Source: Lindgomyces ingoldianus
Taxonomy: Eukaryota > Ascomycota > Dothideomycetes > Pleosporales > Lindgomycetaceae
Assembly (NCBI RefSeq): GCF_010093535.1
Contig: NW_022985186.1
Location: 104,054-168,053 of the forward strand
Reading direction: 5' to 3'
Length of the DNA stretch: 64,000 nucleotides
The notes below the pieces were generated by a model. The model had not been told where the DNA came from, ran no database searches, and was given only the letters and a program-made list of their open reading frames with translations. Positions 11,600 to 23,415 of this stretch are shown here, piece after piece (the stretch's first letter is position 1; the number at the start of each line of letters is the position of its first letter). A program made the position numbers and the translations under genes.

Positions 11600-12910
11600 A
11601 TCTCAAAAGTCTCTTATAACATGCTTCTTGCACCAGTCTCGATTTGCGAATGTCAGCAAGATCTATGTTGCCCAGATAAACCGGCACATGGATCCCCTGG
11701 ATTGGACGGAGGAGTTTGTAGACGGTAGCGTCCTGTTTAAGACAATGGACAAAGTCGATAGGAGTGCACTTAGTTGCGACGGTGTATCCGTGCAGTTACA
11801 GTCGGACACGGAATAAGACGCCGCATGCTCCAGGCAGACTCACAGGCTCGCAGTTGGTATCGAGGTCGTTAGAGAGTTACTGGCGAATACAAGCCAGAAC
11901 GGTAGGTCAATCGATCTTGTGGCACCTCACCCCGTAAGTTTGCACGTTGGGACACTACATGTCAAGCGGACCACCTTAAACTAATCCACGCAAACAATCC
12001 TGTGTGCAGTACTCTCCACTCTGATCTCTTTGGGTGGCATGAAGGCTAGACGAGCTGTCAGCGGTGGCTGGGTCACGATACTGATCTTGGGGTGGGAGTC
12101 TGCGTTGGCTTGGGGTATCGGGATCAGGGTCCTCGTCACTGGGGCTATATTGATCCTGTGGCTGCCAGCAGCTTAGAGAGCTGGTTTAATCTGGTCTTGG
12201 TCGCAGCCAGACAGGAGACCTGGTTTAATCTGGTCTTGGTCGCAGCCAGACAGGAGAAATCCGAAGAAAATCGCTATGACGAGGCGGTTGGTACTCTGAT
12301 GATAGTGCGTCTTCTGGAGGAATAGTATTCAGCAGGTCTTCATACACGACTTCCCAGCTGCTCAGCTGATTGGCAGCCTGGGCCCTCCACTGCTGACCCC
12401 GCGGGGGGGTCTTCAGCGCCTGGAGATTGAATGCTAGCATCTGCCCAACAGCTGTTAGATGCAAGCGATTCGCGATATCTGGATCTAGTGTCCATCTAGT
12501 GGTAGTCCCGACATCACCCTTTAGGACAAATAGGAAGTAGTAGACTGTCCTAGGATCATTAGGCACCTACAAGAATACAAACGCTTCGCCAGTACATACG
12601 CAACCATACTCTACCCTAATCCTAACTATATAAGAGAATGCTTGCGCAATAACCGCAGCAACTAGGCAGCAGATGCGGTCCTGCGGAGTATCAGCTTCGC
12701 CACACCATATCACCTCCTCAAGCTCCATATCTTTCAGACCCTCGCATATGTAACTAAGAGGTGGCTTGTAGGGGGCCTTGTATTCCATAATGAAGGCTGC
12801 AACGCGATTCTCTTAGTTCTAAGTGCTAGTGTTGTAGACGCAGAACTAATCCGCGCAGGGACAGGAGGACCGTGCCGTTTCTGAGCGCGGGGCCGCTACC
12901 GCGGGCTCTG
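11600..12910 (-). pseudogene. Mutated fungal protein-kinase-like gene
   Basis: Reading one minus-strand frame through stops gives a long match, from memory, to a multi-copy fungal protein family. It shows an N-terminal block (MEYKAPYKPPLSYICEGL at about 12788-12735, later EYGCVCTGEAFVFL and LTAVGQMLAFNLQALK). An Asp/Pro-rich linker follows, then a kinase-like lobe beginning CTQDCLRGLV, with a glycine-rich GACGVLFRV segment, a GYTVATK lysine segment and HVPVYLGNIDL near 11610-11640. At least seven in-frame stops interrupt it, mostly where CAA, CAG or CGA codons would be expected, which is the RIP signature. A 39-bp duplication (12181-12257) lies inside the frame. The kinase relation is inference from family memory; the decay is directly visible. 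Confidence 0.7.
12181..12257. repeat. 39-bp exact tandem duplication
   Basis: The unit beginning CTGGTTTAATCTGGTCTTGG occurs twice head to tail (12181-12219, 12220-12257) with no mismatch over about 38 bp. It equals 13 codons of the minus-strand pseudogene, so it kept the frame. Perfect identity inside a mutated gene implies the duplication arose after the C-to-T mutations, since both units carry the same stop codon. Confidence 0.85.
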
Positions 12911-15308
12911 ACTGACCTGGTGGCTCCTTAGCCAGCAAGCGTGGTGACCGTCGCTGTCAATTGCCAGACATTGACATTTGCTCCATGCTGTTCGCCAGAA
13001 GGTCTGGAGTAAGGATGTTGGCATGATTCTTGAAGCTTATGGATCCTTGCAAACCAAACTTTATTAATGTTCCGCCAATTCTCGGCTCACTAAGCAAATC
13101 CCTCGTCAATAGGTGCCCAGTTTGCTGTCGAAGCTCTTGGAACCGTGGCGGTCTTGTACCATCTTATACAGGTGAAGCTTCTGGTTGTAGAACTTAATTC
13201 TGTATATTCCATGTGGGTAGTGCGTCCGTATGGGTGGAAAATGTATGCGTTATGACTCCGTGCCTAAGATGAATGTTATATAGGTGAGAGGACCTTGAGA
13301 TAGCCTGTGATGTTCATTATTAATAGAACTATAAAAGCCTAAAAAGGCAATGCCGCAATTTCAACAGCATTTTATTCAGTGCGAAACGCTAGAACGTACT
13401 AATATGAACTCTGAATCAAGCCATTATGCCTGAAGATCGAGGACCTACCATGCTGCTAGAGGCAGTCATTATGCGGAATTCAATCCAGCCAACAGAGCAC
13501 CCGGTCCCACAACAACAAAAACAGCGGAGAGCTAGAAGATTTAATGACAAAGGGGCGTAGCACTTTCAGTAATGCATCCAGGTGTGCTACATCGGCAACC
13601 AGAAGTGCACTTCTAAGTAACATTGCCTTCCTAGAACAAGGCATATTTACCAAGCATCTGAGTTTTTTTAGTATAATAACAAGGCCCCGCGGCACGCTGC
13701 TTTCAGGCGAAGAGTGGCGTCTCAGCATAAAGCCGCGTGTCACAGCTGAAAATATGATCGTACGACAGTGGTATCTGAGCCACACGGGCTGTGGGAATGG
13801 GGGATTCCCAGCCGCGGAGCATCCACATTGTCTATGATCCTTAAAGCCAGTGTTGCAGGTGTGGTGATGGCCCTTAGCTGCAGATGAATTGACGACGTCC
13901 TGCCATTTATGGCCTAGGACACTTGTGTAGTTCGCCATTCGGTTGCATCAAGCCTGCTGGCGCTTAGATTAAAATGCATGACACCGGGAGTAGATGGATA
14001 CGGCCGCATGAAGCTGTGTCTAAGTTAGTCACATTTTCAGTGTTCCTGGACTTCATAAGAGGTTGAGAAGGTGGCTGCAGTCGCTTCCATCCCTTTTAAG
14101 GCCAGGTGAGGCATAAAAGATAGGGTGGTGATGTACGACGAGCGAGCCTGTGCCAGCAAGGCTGATTGCTCTCTCCGCTGTCGCTACAATGTGGCAATGC
14201 TGCTACGAGACAGTGGAGAGGCAGCCCATGCCGCGTTGCATGATCCTGAAGGTTGAGGGGTCGCGCAGCGATTATGCTAGAAGTATCTGTGGCTGGCTAT
14301 GGACTAGAACGCTGTCAGCTATGCCTTAATGTCCTATGCCATTGCCTCGATCGAGCGGTATCCCGTGTCTATCCCCTAGTCAAATCAGGCGCTGCCTGGA
14401 TCGCCGATAGCCCGAAACCACAGGGTGGGCCTCTAAGCAGTGTGTGTGACCGCGAAAGTGCCATAGTCCGAGATATCTCGATGCCGCCAGTGCGCAGGAT
14501 ACCCACCACAAAGCAGGATGGGCAAGGCCTTGGATGAACTCTGTGGAAGGCATTGGCCGTGCCCGGTAAAGGCAGTAGGGAGAGGACAGGCTAGGGTGGG
14601 CCTGATGGCTAAATCCAACCACTGTGGTGAGATGTGGTAGAGAGTGACTGAGCAAGACAGAAGGTACAATGTAGCTACTATCGACATCAGAGTTCATCTG
14701 CCTTACCTGGTAGGCGCCATCGACTAGAGGGAACAGCGTACCGCGATGCATGACAAGGATGTTCACTACCCGGCTCTCAGCCCTAAAAAAGATATGAGAA
14801 GCGTATCACATAATTAATCCCTAGATGATTACATAATGCCATCCAACCTGCGTCAGGTCCGCGCAGTTACAAAGTCATGCTCGCCGACTAGACATTTATG
14901 ACTTTTAATTATGCCGTCGGCAGCCTCCTAACGCCCAGTTCGATTGACGTTCCACAAAATCAGGGTAATATCTCCAAGGAGGCACCTTAGGCGGACTCTT
15001 AGGGGTAACCCTGCGCCTCTGGATGAAGTTGTAGCGTTCTGTTAGCGGTTTAGAGTGCTGACTGGTTCGCTTTAGAGACAGTAAGGCGTATTTGGGGTTC
15101 CTAAGGAGTTGAGAGGCTTAGAGGCGCCACAAAGGCTGTTCAAGTTGCCTGTTGATGATCAGCTATAAGTCACTCACTTTACAACTAGCATATTTCTAGT
15201 AGCTTTTGTATAACTAAACGTTACCTTCACAGTATACAGTTTATTCACCGTAATCTTCCCTCTATTTTGTATTCTCGCGACTAAATTGCCAATCGCAATC
15301 CCACAGTC
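12911..15308. other. GC-balanced stretch without a supportable gene
   Basis: Several overlapping frames of 80-150 codons exist on both strands (for example 13480-13938 minus and 14380-14766 minus). They overlap one another, lack recognisable motifs and show low-complexity translation. I cannot tell decayed genes from chance frames here. Confidence 0.4.
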
Positions 15309-15728
15309 ATGCCCCGGATCGCGCCATATTTCGACCTCCTTGGCGAATACGAGAAATCTAATGCTCTATATACACTCCTCGTCTATATTCCAGACCCGAT
15401 TCCAAGAAGGCTTTCGCGATAGTGGCAAAGGCATTCTGAACCACTAGACTACTCTGACTACAACCCTATTATTCACCATTGCCTCAGCGGCATCCACCCC
15501 AAATTTGCGCCACTAGATAAGAAGTCATACGTTTTAAGCCGCAAAGACGTTATAGGAATTAAAAACACAGTTATGAAAATAAAGGCACCTGATTTCCCGC
15601 TAGAATTCCGATGTTCGCGTATCCAGAATGGGAATGGGCAGAAGTGTTGTTTTCAAGGCTGTTATATATTAGAGACGCAGAGTATCCTAAAGAAGGAGGC
15701 AAGAAGAAAATATTTAGGGCCTAGTTAG
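15309..15728 (+). pseudogene. Unknown ORF interrupted by one stop
   Basis: An ATG at 15309 opens a frame of 139 codons (to the stop at 15726-15728) that is broken only by a TAG at codon 38 (15420-15422). The translation looks protein-like: it starts MPRIAPYFDLLGEYEKS, then YTLLVYIPDPIPRRL, and after the stop continues with charged and aromatic residues and a C-x(6)-C...C-x(3)-C pattern. A single CAG-to-TAG change would explain the break. I do not recognise the family, and the frame might be an exon of a larger lost gene. Confidence 0.35.
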
Positions 15729-16837
15729 AGGTGTGCGATGGACTGCGAAAGGCATTAATGGGGTGGCAATAACAAGAGTGATGCGAATAGAAGACGGTGT
15801 TTCAGGGAGAAGGGTAGGCGGCTTGTATGCATTAAAGACGCGATAGTAGATATGTTCTAGCCCTACCCATACCATTCTGAAATTATCTAGCCTTCTGAGA
15901 TTTAAGCTAAGTTCAGTACACTCTTATATATAGTTTGGAGTGGTGCCTGATTCGTCTCCGAGACTGCGGGGCAAATTTGGTGGGTTTTCAGGATATGGGA
16001 AGTTTGAAGGCTGTTTATGTTGGCCGCGGATGCCACAGGACCCCCAGTCTGATGGGTGCAGAAGTTCCACGGACGAAAAGCATTGATGAAGAATGTTGAA
16101 GGAAGCAGTACGGTGACATCCATCGGGCCGCTTGGCCCGAAGGTCGTCGTGTGGCAGGACATGGAGGGGTAAGAGGCTTCGCTCACCCGCTTCTGTTGGC
16201 CAGGGGGTGGCATGAACGGCAGGGTGGCGATGTACTGGTAGAGAGTGCCTTTGACCTGTCGAAGCCCTCGCTGACAGCACTCCCTGCTTACCGAACAATA
16301 ATCCCACTACTCTATCTACGGTGTTTAAGCTCACATTCTAGACGTCTTTGTCCTAGACATTGCATATAACTCTACTTATCAAGGCCACAATCTTAAAGGC
16401 CTATATGAGGCAAGACCGTACTGGACTCACGTAGGGTCTGTAATTGCCAACTTAGAGTGCCCATGCGCTTCACTATAATTAGACAAAGAGGTAGTAATAC
16501 GCCACTTGGGTACGTAGTGGCGTAGTGATTATCTACCTCGTACCTGTGCCACACACCAACGCTCTATATCTAGCATAGGTAGAATAAGGCTTCCTCGTGA
16601 TCAAGCGTCAGTGTGCGGCGGCACATATAAATGTCTGAGCTTACGGAGATTGCAGTGGTGCTGGGGTTCGCTTCTGACGTCAGCGGGGTATGTCAGGGTA
16701 CACCCAGCGTCAACACAGTCATGAACACTGAACATTGCTCGATTTCGCAATAACGGTTAAATCACATCGTATACGTTTGATCGACCCACCGCGAAGACTG
16801 TTGCGAATAGATCTCAAATACCATCCACGTCGACAGA
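15729..16837. other. Intergenic, no supportable gene
   Basis: Overlapping minus-strand frames at 15902-16334 have no recognised motif. A TATA-like word (CACATATAAATG, about 16622-16633) stands some 210 bp before the ATG of the next gene and could belong to its promoter. Confidence 0.4.
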
Positions 16838-17872
16838 ATGACCACTACAACCCCGCGGGCCGAGGTCAAACTCAAGGCTCCAGGAACGTGTTACCTCTCA
16901 AACGAACCTCCCTTCTATTTCATTCTCGATAGTAGGCTCTCCGACAGTGCAGAGCGAGCGATCTTTCTTGAAGATGGCTTCGCGGGTTCTCGAGATTACC
17001 AGCCCATCAACTCAAACCGGGTCATCCAGTGTTTCGACTATGAAACTGGCGAACAAGTACAGGTCCTCCACCAAGGCAACCAGCCTGTCTTTTCCGACAG
17101 TGGCTACAGCCGATTTACGACATCCAACTGCCGTGAGCCTTACGACCTACCATTCATAACCTCCTCGCTCCGGCCAGGTAGAAAGTACATACTGCGCTTC
17201 AAGCCGACAACCTCGATCTCGCACTGGCCGGCTAGTGTAAAGGATACTTTAAACTCTCTTACCGGGGTATATAGCAGCTCAGTTTCTACGCCAGACATTC
17301 CCGCGCTGTCCACACAAGCCATACTCTGGGAGGCTGCTGACGGCAATGACACGATTATCTTCAAAACCCGGAGCTTACAGCCAAGCACACCAAATGTCAC
17401 TGTCTCTCTATCAGCGCCATCAACATGCTCCTTATCCAAGCCTTTTATATTCACGCTCACGTTCTCGACAGACGCTGAATATCCTATCACTGTCCTTGCA
17501 GGTCGCTCGGTCGTTAAGTCCGTGTATTCCGATATCAACATCCGAGACTCCACTTCGCGTGTCCAAGACGCACCCAATATTATCGTTTGTCGCGACGATG
17601 ATGAAGAACAAAGACAAAAATTCCTAAGACTCAAAGGGACCTTCACGGAGCACCGGGAGCTGAATATCAGTGACCCGTTCTGGGAGGAATTGAAGCCGGA
17701 GGTTGGAAAGGAGTATATTCTTAGACATTTACCAGGGACGTGGTGGTGGACAGACGAATCGATTGACGAAGTCATGACTTATCTCGGATCAAAGAGCAGT
17801 CTTGGTTTGGCATACACTGACTGCATCAAGTTTGTGAGCGCAGGTGAAGTGAGATTCAAGGTAGTAGAGTAG
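16838..17872 (+). CDS. Hypothetical protein with two similar halves, 344 aa
   Basis: An uninterrupted, intronless frame from ATG 16838 to TAG 17870-17872. Function unknown; I recall uncharacterised fungal proteins of this type but no named domain. The protein is an internal duplication. Residues about 9-176 and 187-343 follow the same plan: APGTC (14-18) against APSTC (193-197), an FxLxxxx strand pattern, then LRPGRKYILRF (111-121) against LKPEVGKEYILRH (285-297), a Trp-containing loop (SHW 128-130; TWWW 301-304) and a closing short strand. No signal peptide or membrane segment is visible. The alternation of short hydrophobic strands suggests two beta-sandwich domains (inference). It is the only intact gene in an otherwise mutated island. 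Confidence 0.75.
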   Translation: MTTTTPRAEVKLKAPGTCYLSNEPPFYFILDSRLSDSAERAIFLEDGFAGSRDYQPINSNRVIQCFDYETGEQVQVLHQGNQPVFSDSGYSRFTTSNCREPYDLPFITSSLRPGRKYILRFKPTTSISHWPASVKDTLNSLTGVYSSSVSTPDIPALSTQAILWEAADGNDTIIFKTRSLQPSTPNVTVSLSAPSTCSLSKPFIFTLTFSTDAEYPITVLAGRSVVKSVYSDINIRDSTSRVQDAPNIIVCRDDDEEQRQKFLRLKGTFTEHRELNISDPFWEELKPEVGKEYILRHLPGTWWWTDESIDEVMTYLGSKSSLGLAYTDCIKFVSAGEVRFKVVE

Positions 17873-19108
17873 ATCTAGGCAAACTCAGACTCTGCACGCA
17901 GCTACATGGAGGCTTTTTAAAGTGACCCAGTCCCGTGATATTTTCTTCAAACATGCTCTCGTACTCATCCGACATTTCAAACGATAACACTTCATGAGCC
18001 GACATTTGACATGAATGCAGTTATGGGGCTTTGAAAGGTTACTATCGTCGGCGTGGATTCAGTGCGCGAGGCATTGGAGTCAGGAGACAAGATTGCAACA
18101 GCTAAGGTCGGCCCAATGTTGAGGCTCTACTTTATCTTTAAATTCGGTTAGGGCTTGTGGAGACTTGTACCCAATGGGCCAGGGAGTTCCAAGACGTTAA
18201 TACGGTCCACCGTGTTCCGCAATCGGCAGATAAACTCATATTTGCGATTTGCATCGTCTATCTGTAAAGTTTCGCGGGATTCGCTGTGATGATAACCTAC
18301 CAGTAGAAATGATCACTCCACCACCGTTAATAGACTTCGAACCAACCGAGTTTGCATGCTGAATATTGCCGAGAACAGCCCTGATATTACCGATCTATCC
18401 TGGTAGGGCACCGCCTTTACCTTACAGCTTTCAACATTCAGTCAACACCAGACCCAGCTTCGAAGGCTATCATGCATCAAATAGCCTTTTTCTGGGACAC
18501 CTTATATGGCGGCCTATTTCTAGGATATCTTATCGATGGCCCAGTTCTGGACCACCCCCTTCACTAATATGGCTCATTTCTGGGCTTCATTACCAGCTCA
18601 CCCCTGCAGCTGTCTTTCGCGTAGAGTTGACAGAAAACCATAACAGGATTTTTTATAATTACGCTGGCTAACAGAGTAGTGAGGCAGTAATTTCAGGATT
18701 TCCGTCGTGTCTCCAGCGCTAGTATGTTGTACCTGATGGAGACATCCTAATGGCATTGGGCTACACTTGATTTATTCAGACCTGATGCGCGGTACAAGAT
18801 TCGCACTAGTTCGGCTAGCGTGCAGGATGCATGGGCATCCATCCGAGGGCGTGATGGTTTCGCAATATCAGACACCACTTAGACTCTGTAGCCGCTACAA
18901 GTATGTCTACTTCTTAGTAAGGCACATAAGTTGCAGGGTAGGAAGGAGATGCAAACCCTACTGCTGCTTAACAGAAGGATTAAGATAAGTACTTTACGCT
19001 CCTTTAATATAGATGGGCTACAGACGAGCTACATACAACTACGACAACCTTGATGCTGCAAAATTCTAACCAATGCCGCATGCCCGCAATATAGTATTGG
19101 GTACCTCC
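17873..19108. other. Gene-free stretch
   Basis: GC content falls gradually toward 19 kb. Small frames at 18366-18671 and 18767-18988 lack motifs and codon structure. Nothing else is seen up to the solo LTR. Confidence 0.4.
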
Positions 19109-19416
19109 TGTAAGGATTCTCATAAATCGTTCCATCTCGAGTCGCCCGGAACCTATCCGAAGGGTCCCCGTATCGGCCCCGACCCTGACTCGACCTGGCT
19201 CCGACCCTGCCCTGCCCCCTGCTGGTACCCCTATTCCCCTAAGCATTTAGTTGCACCTCTCCCCTGTAGCTAGCTTGATAGTTTTCTGATATCCTTTAGT
19301 ACAAGGCCTATAGGTGTCAATGGAATTCCCAGGACATTGAGTCCCCGCGCACTCCCATATGCCTCTGAGTGGATTCCTACTGCATTCTGATCCATTGTCT
19401 TGCCTGCGCTGTTACA
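19109..19416 (+). mobile_element. Solo LTR, family L2 (least mutated copy)
   Basis: 308 bp, beginning TGTAAGGATTC and ending GCTGTTACA, with a perfect 5-bp duplication CCTCC on each side (19104-19108, 19417-19421). GC-rich and little mutated, it defines the family together with the inverted copy at 58946-59245. There is no internal retroelement sequence on either side. Confidence 0.88.
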
Positions 19417-19542
19417 CCTCCTGGTTTTGCCAGCTTATTTAGAGACCCCGCCTCCTTCAGAGACGCGTCCACCAACTACATCTAGCCTAAACGCTTTAAG
19501 GTGTTGCAAATAGACAATATAATTATTTAAGTTGAACAGCTA

Positions 19543-20855
19543 ACCTACACTATAGGCAAGTTGCTTACACATCTAAGTTGCTTACTTTTGCTAAGCCTCT
19601 ACTAAACTACTTTTTCTACACTAATATATTCCTAACAACACTACTTAAATATGCTAAAAGAATATTAGATATAGCTTATACTCTAAGCTTTTAAATAAGA
19701 CATAACACTTTTAAAGTAACATGCTGCAGCTATGTATAAAGTCTTTTAAAAATAATAAATATCTAAAGTACTAAATAACATTTATAAGCTAATTTTATAG
19801 CTAACTTGTAAAAGCTAGTAATAATAAAAACTACGTAATTATTAAGTATATACTTAAGCTATATATATAAGAATTTTTCTCTTAGCTAGCAGCTATAGCT
19901 AATATAACTAATTCTTTACACACTAAGCATAATCTAGGCTATATTAGCATAAACTAGCTTAGTATATTTATAAAGTGTTATTTAAAGCTTAAAGTAAAGT
20001 TTAAGTATAACTATAACTATAAAAAAAGCTTTTTATAAAAGTTCTAAAGTAATTTAAAGCTAGTTTAACTTTATATAGAATATTAAAGCTAAGTATATTA
20101 TTTAGAATAATAACATGTATAACTTTAATAAGATAGGCTTTATAATAAGCTAAATATTTACTAACTATACTTATACTTAAAACTTTAGTTTAAGCTTTAA
20201 ATAATACTTTATAAACATACTAGGCTAGTTTATCCTAATATAGCTTTAATTATACTTAGTGTGTAAAAAATTAGCTATATTAGCTGTTTGCAGTTACAGA
20301 GCTCTCCATGCGCTAGCCACCAACACTCCTTTGGCGTACTGCTGCCTAGCAATGCCACCTGCTGCAGCCTAGAGCTATTGGTGGCCTTAAGTCACATGAT
20401 GGGTTCATCTAGTACTATATAAACCCGTAGTTGCCCTCCTTTAGCAATACAATCCAGTTTCTCATGTCTTTGGTGCTCCACATAGCTTCACATTAGCTAT
20501 AGCAATTAGCTAAAAAGAAAAACCTTACACATATAGCTTAATTATGTGCTTAATAATTACCTACTTTTTATTATTACCTAGCCTTTATAAGTTAGCTATA
20601 GAATTAGCTTATAAAAGTTATCTAGTGTGTTAGTTATTTATTATTTTTAAAAAAAACCTTATACATAGCTACAGTATATTGCTTTAAAAGTGTTATGTTT
20701 TATTAAAAAGCCTAAAGTGTAAGCTGTATTTAATGTTTTTTTACTGCGTCTAAGTAGTGTTGTTAGAAATGCATTAGTATAGAAAAAGTAGTTTAGTAAA
20801 GTCTTTATAAAAGTAAACAACTTAAGTGTGTAAGCAACTTGCCTGTAGAGTATGT
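19543..20855 (+). mobile_element. Fold-back Fot1 derivative (family P1, copy d)
   Basis: Complete element with TA on both sides (19541-19542, 20856-20857). The left arm of about 480 bp recurs inverted as the right arm, around a spacer of about 150 bp that still resembles the DNA-binding part of a Fot1 transposase (ENIKAKY-like, then YNFNKIGFII). A solo LTR with its own target duplication sits in the right arm (20285-20492). Without that insertion the element is about 1.10 kb, the size of copy e. No coding capacity. Confidence 0.8.
20285..20492 (-). mobile_element. Solo LTR, family L1 (short subtype), nested
   Basis: 208 bp, inverted (TGTTTGCAG ... GCTTCACA), with a perfect 5-bp duplication TTAGC on each side (20280-20284, 20493-20497). 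It interrupts the right arm of the fold-back element 19543-20855, so it is younger than that element. It matches 4430-4636 along its whole length. Confidence 0.9.
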
Positions 20856-20857
20856 TA

Positions 20858-23415
20858 AAGTAACTTAATATAAATTTCTTTCAAGTGTTATATACACTGT
20901 ATTACTTACTATAAAATTTAGATTATATTTTTTTTATTTACTTAAGTTACTTATTACTACTAGGCTTATATAATGCCCTTTTAGGCTATCTCTATAGTAA
21001 GCTACACTATGTTATAATAAGTTTTAGCATAGCTTTAAGCCTCTTTATATAACATTTACTTATATATAGAAATTAATTACTTAGTCTATTTCTTTTAGTT
21101 TTACTAGCAAGTTAGTTAGTAACTAAATTTAATTTTAAATAGTAATAGTGTAGTTATCTTATAAAGTAATATAGCTTATACCTAATCTATGCATAGTAGA
21201 ATGTCTAACTAGTTATCTTAGTAGTAGTTTATAAAAGAGTGTAAGCACTAGTTAAAATACTAGTCTAGAACCTCTACATTACTATCTATTTATAAGTAGT
21301 AAGGTGCTAAAAGCTTTTACTTTATTTTTATAACTTAGTAAAGCTTATTTATAAACTTTAAAGTAAATTAAAAACTTTACTTAAAAATAATAGACTTTAA
21401 AAAGCTAAAGAGACACTAGGTATAGTAATAGTATAAGTTAGCTATGTTTTTTACTATTATTATTTTATAGTATAGTAGTAAGAAGTAGCATTTACTTTAG
21501 CAGTTTACTACTATGAAAGTGTTATTATACTTTTTTTTATCTAGTAAGAATAACTTAAAGTTTATAAAAACATTTTACTAAACATGCTACAAAATAAGTA
21601 GTAACTTAACTAGTTCTAGAGTTTTATCTTAAAGTGTATAGCTTTATCAATAGGCTTTACACACTATAGCTAAGTTAGCAACATTTTAGCTTATGTAGAG
21701 CTAGTAGCATTAGTTATGTAGTAGTTTTAAAGTCTTTTTTTTACTTTAGTAAGTAGTTACTTAAGTTATATAAACTATATAAATAAAATAAGTGTATATA
21801 AAGTAGACAACTAAAACTACTAGTTTCTTACTATTAAATATAAAAAGCTTTTACTTATAAGCTTTTATAGAATCTTTACTTTATTTTAGGCTTACTTTTA
21901 TTATAGCTGTAAGCTTATATAGTTTTAGTTTACTTTAAGAACATAGTTAATTAGCGTATAAAGCTTACCTAAAAGTAAAAAAGCTATAAAAGTGTTACTA
22001 CTAGCTACTGTTATCGTATTTATTGCTAGTAGTTATTTTATAAATTACTAAGCTAAGTTGTTTACTATAGCCTTAATAGTGCTAAAGTTAATCTAGTGTA
22101 CTATAAAAAAGTATATATATAAGCTACTTTATATTTGTTTTTTTAAGTTTTTAAGTTTTTTTACTTTTTTAATAACATATTTACTATCATGTTGTCAGAT
22201 ATGCGCACCTACTGTCAAGACAGGAGGAACGCTTGACGAAAGCTGCTACATAGTACAAGCAATAAGCTCGAACAGTATGTTGCTGCAAATTGCAGCATGT
22301 TGCAGCAAATTGCAGCATTTTGCAGCAAATTGCAGCATGTTGCAAGCTGGTCGCGCATGGGGCAAGTGCGCCAGGGACTCGCATCGGAAAAACAAAAGCC
22401 GAGCAACACGAGTAGAGCAGAAAAAGGATCGATAAATCAATACAATCAATCATCATCCTATACATCATATCTAAACCCATCATTCATCTTAGGAAGCCTA
22501 GAAACAGTGCTTTAATCTAACACATGTTTATAGTCTTTAGTTAGTACATAAGCTTTAAGTTATAATTAGATACTATTATAGCTTAGTATATCTACTATAG
22601 AGTAAGCTTAAACTTAATTAAAAAGTACTCTAACACTTAATAGTTTATTAGAGTGCTAAATAGCTTAGTTATTTATAAGCTTATAAGCTAAGCTTGCTGC
22701 TTATATTAGAATTATACTATAATAAGCATTTTTTATTATAAATAATATAGTTTATCTAAAGCACGCTTATAGTCTTTAAGTAAAAGGCTACTAGTTGCTA
22801 GAGTCTGTTGTTCTATAGCTAGAAAAGCCTGCCTACTACAACTCTATCGCTAGCGTCTGTCTCCATGCGTGTCTAGCAGTAGGACAAGTAGTGTGTAAGA
22901 ATAGCGTCTAATAGTATTACGTTTTTAGCTTAATTAAAAGCTACTAGCTTATATTTTTTAAAGTAGTGCTAAGCACTACACTTAAATAGCTTTATAAGCA
23001 GGTATATAATACATCTATAGTTTTTTGCAAATGCTTATTAGATGTTGTAAAACCTTAAGGAAAATTATAAGCTTTTAATTAATATTAGTATAGGCTAATT
23101 ACACACAGCTACTACCTTCTCTAGGTTCTTACACATGCTGTTAGTGCTAATAATTAGTCCTAAAAACTTTATTTTTATATTAGTAAACTTACTTTTTTAA
23201 ATGTCTACCTAAAAACTAGTGTTTAGTAGTTAATAAGACACATATGTAATATATTTTTATGTTAAAATAAGTCTATTAAGTAGATAAAAATGTTATTAAA
23301 GTATGCTACATAAGTATTATTTAGTAAGCTGTGAAGCACCTTATTATTATAGTTCTAGAATATAGCTAGTCTGTTGCATAAGCTAAATAGTAGTACATAG
23401 TATTTATAGTTACTA
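20858..23415. other. AT-rich decayed DNA, 2.5 kb
   Basis: No gene. A small GC-richer patch at 22195-22480 contains a 20-bp repeat and overlapping short frames caused by it. The rest is TA-rich with stops in all frames; it is probably a retroelement interior decayed beyond recognition. Confidence 0.45.
22280..22344. repeat. 20-bp tandem repeat (TTGCAGCAAATTGCAGCATG)
   Basis: Three almost identical 20-bp units in tandem (22280-22299, 22300-22319, 22320-22339), each made of two TTGCAGCA-like halves. The similar word GTAGCAAA recurs in a degenerate array near 1585-1700. The repeat is GC-rich and little mutated although it lies inside a RIP-type tract. Confidence 0.8.

Noticed and set aside
13480..13938. 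152-codon minus-strand frame as a gene
   Set aside because: Overlapped by plus-strand frames of similar length, no motifs, and the neighbouring sequence is degenerate.
14253..14766. Overlapping frames on both strands as genes
   Set aside because: No family resemblance, no splice structure, and composition-driven openness in a GC-rich patch.
22187..22515. Four short frames around 22.3 kb
   Set aside because: They are by-products of the 20-bp TTGCAGCA repeat; the Cys/Leu/Gln-rich translations are repeat artefacts.
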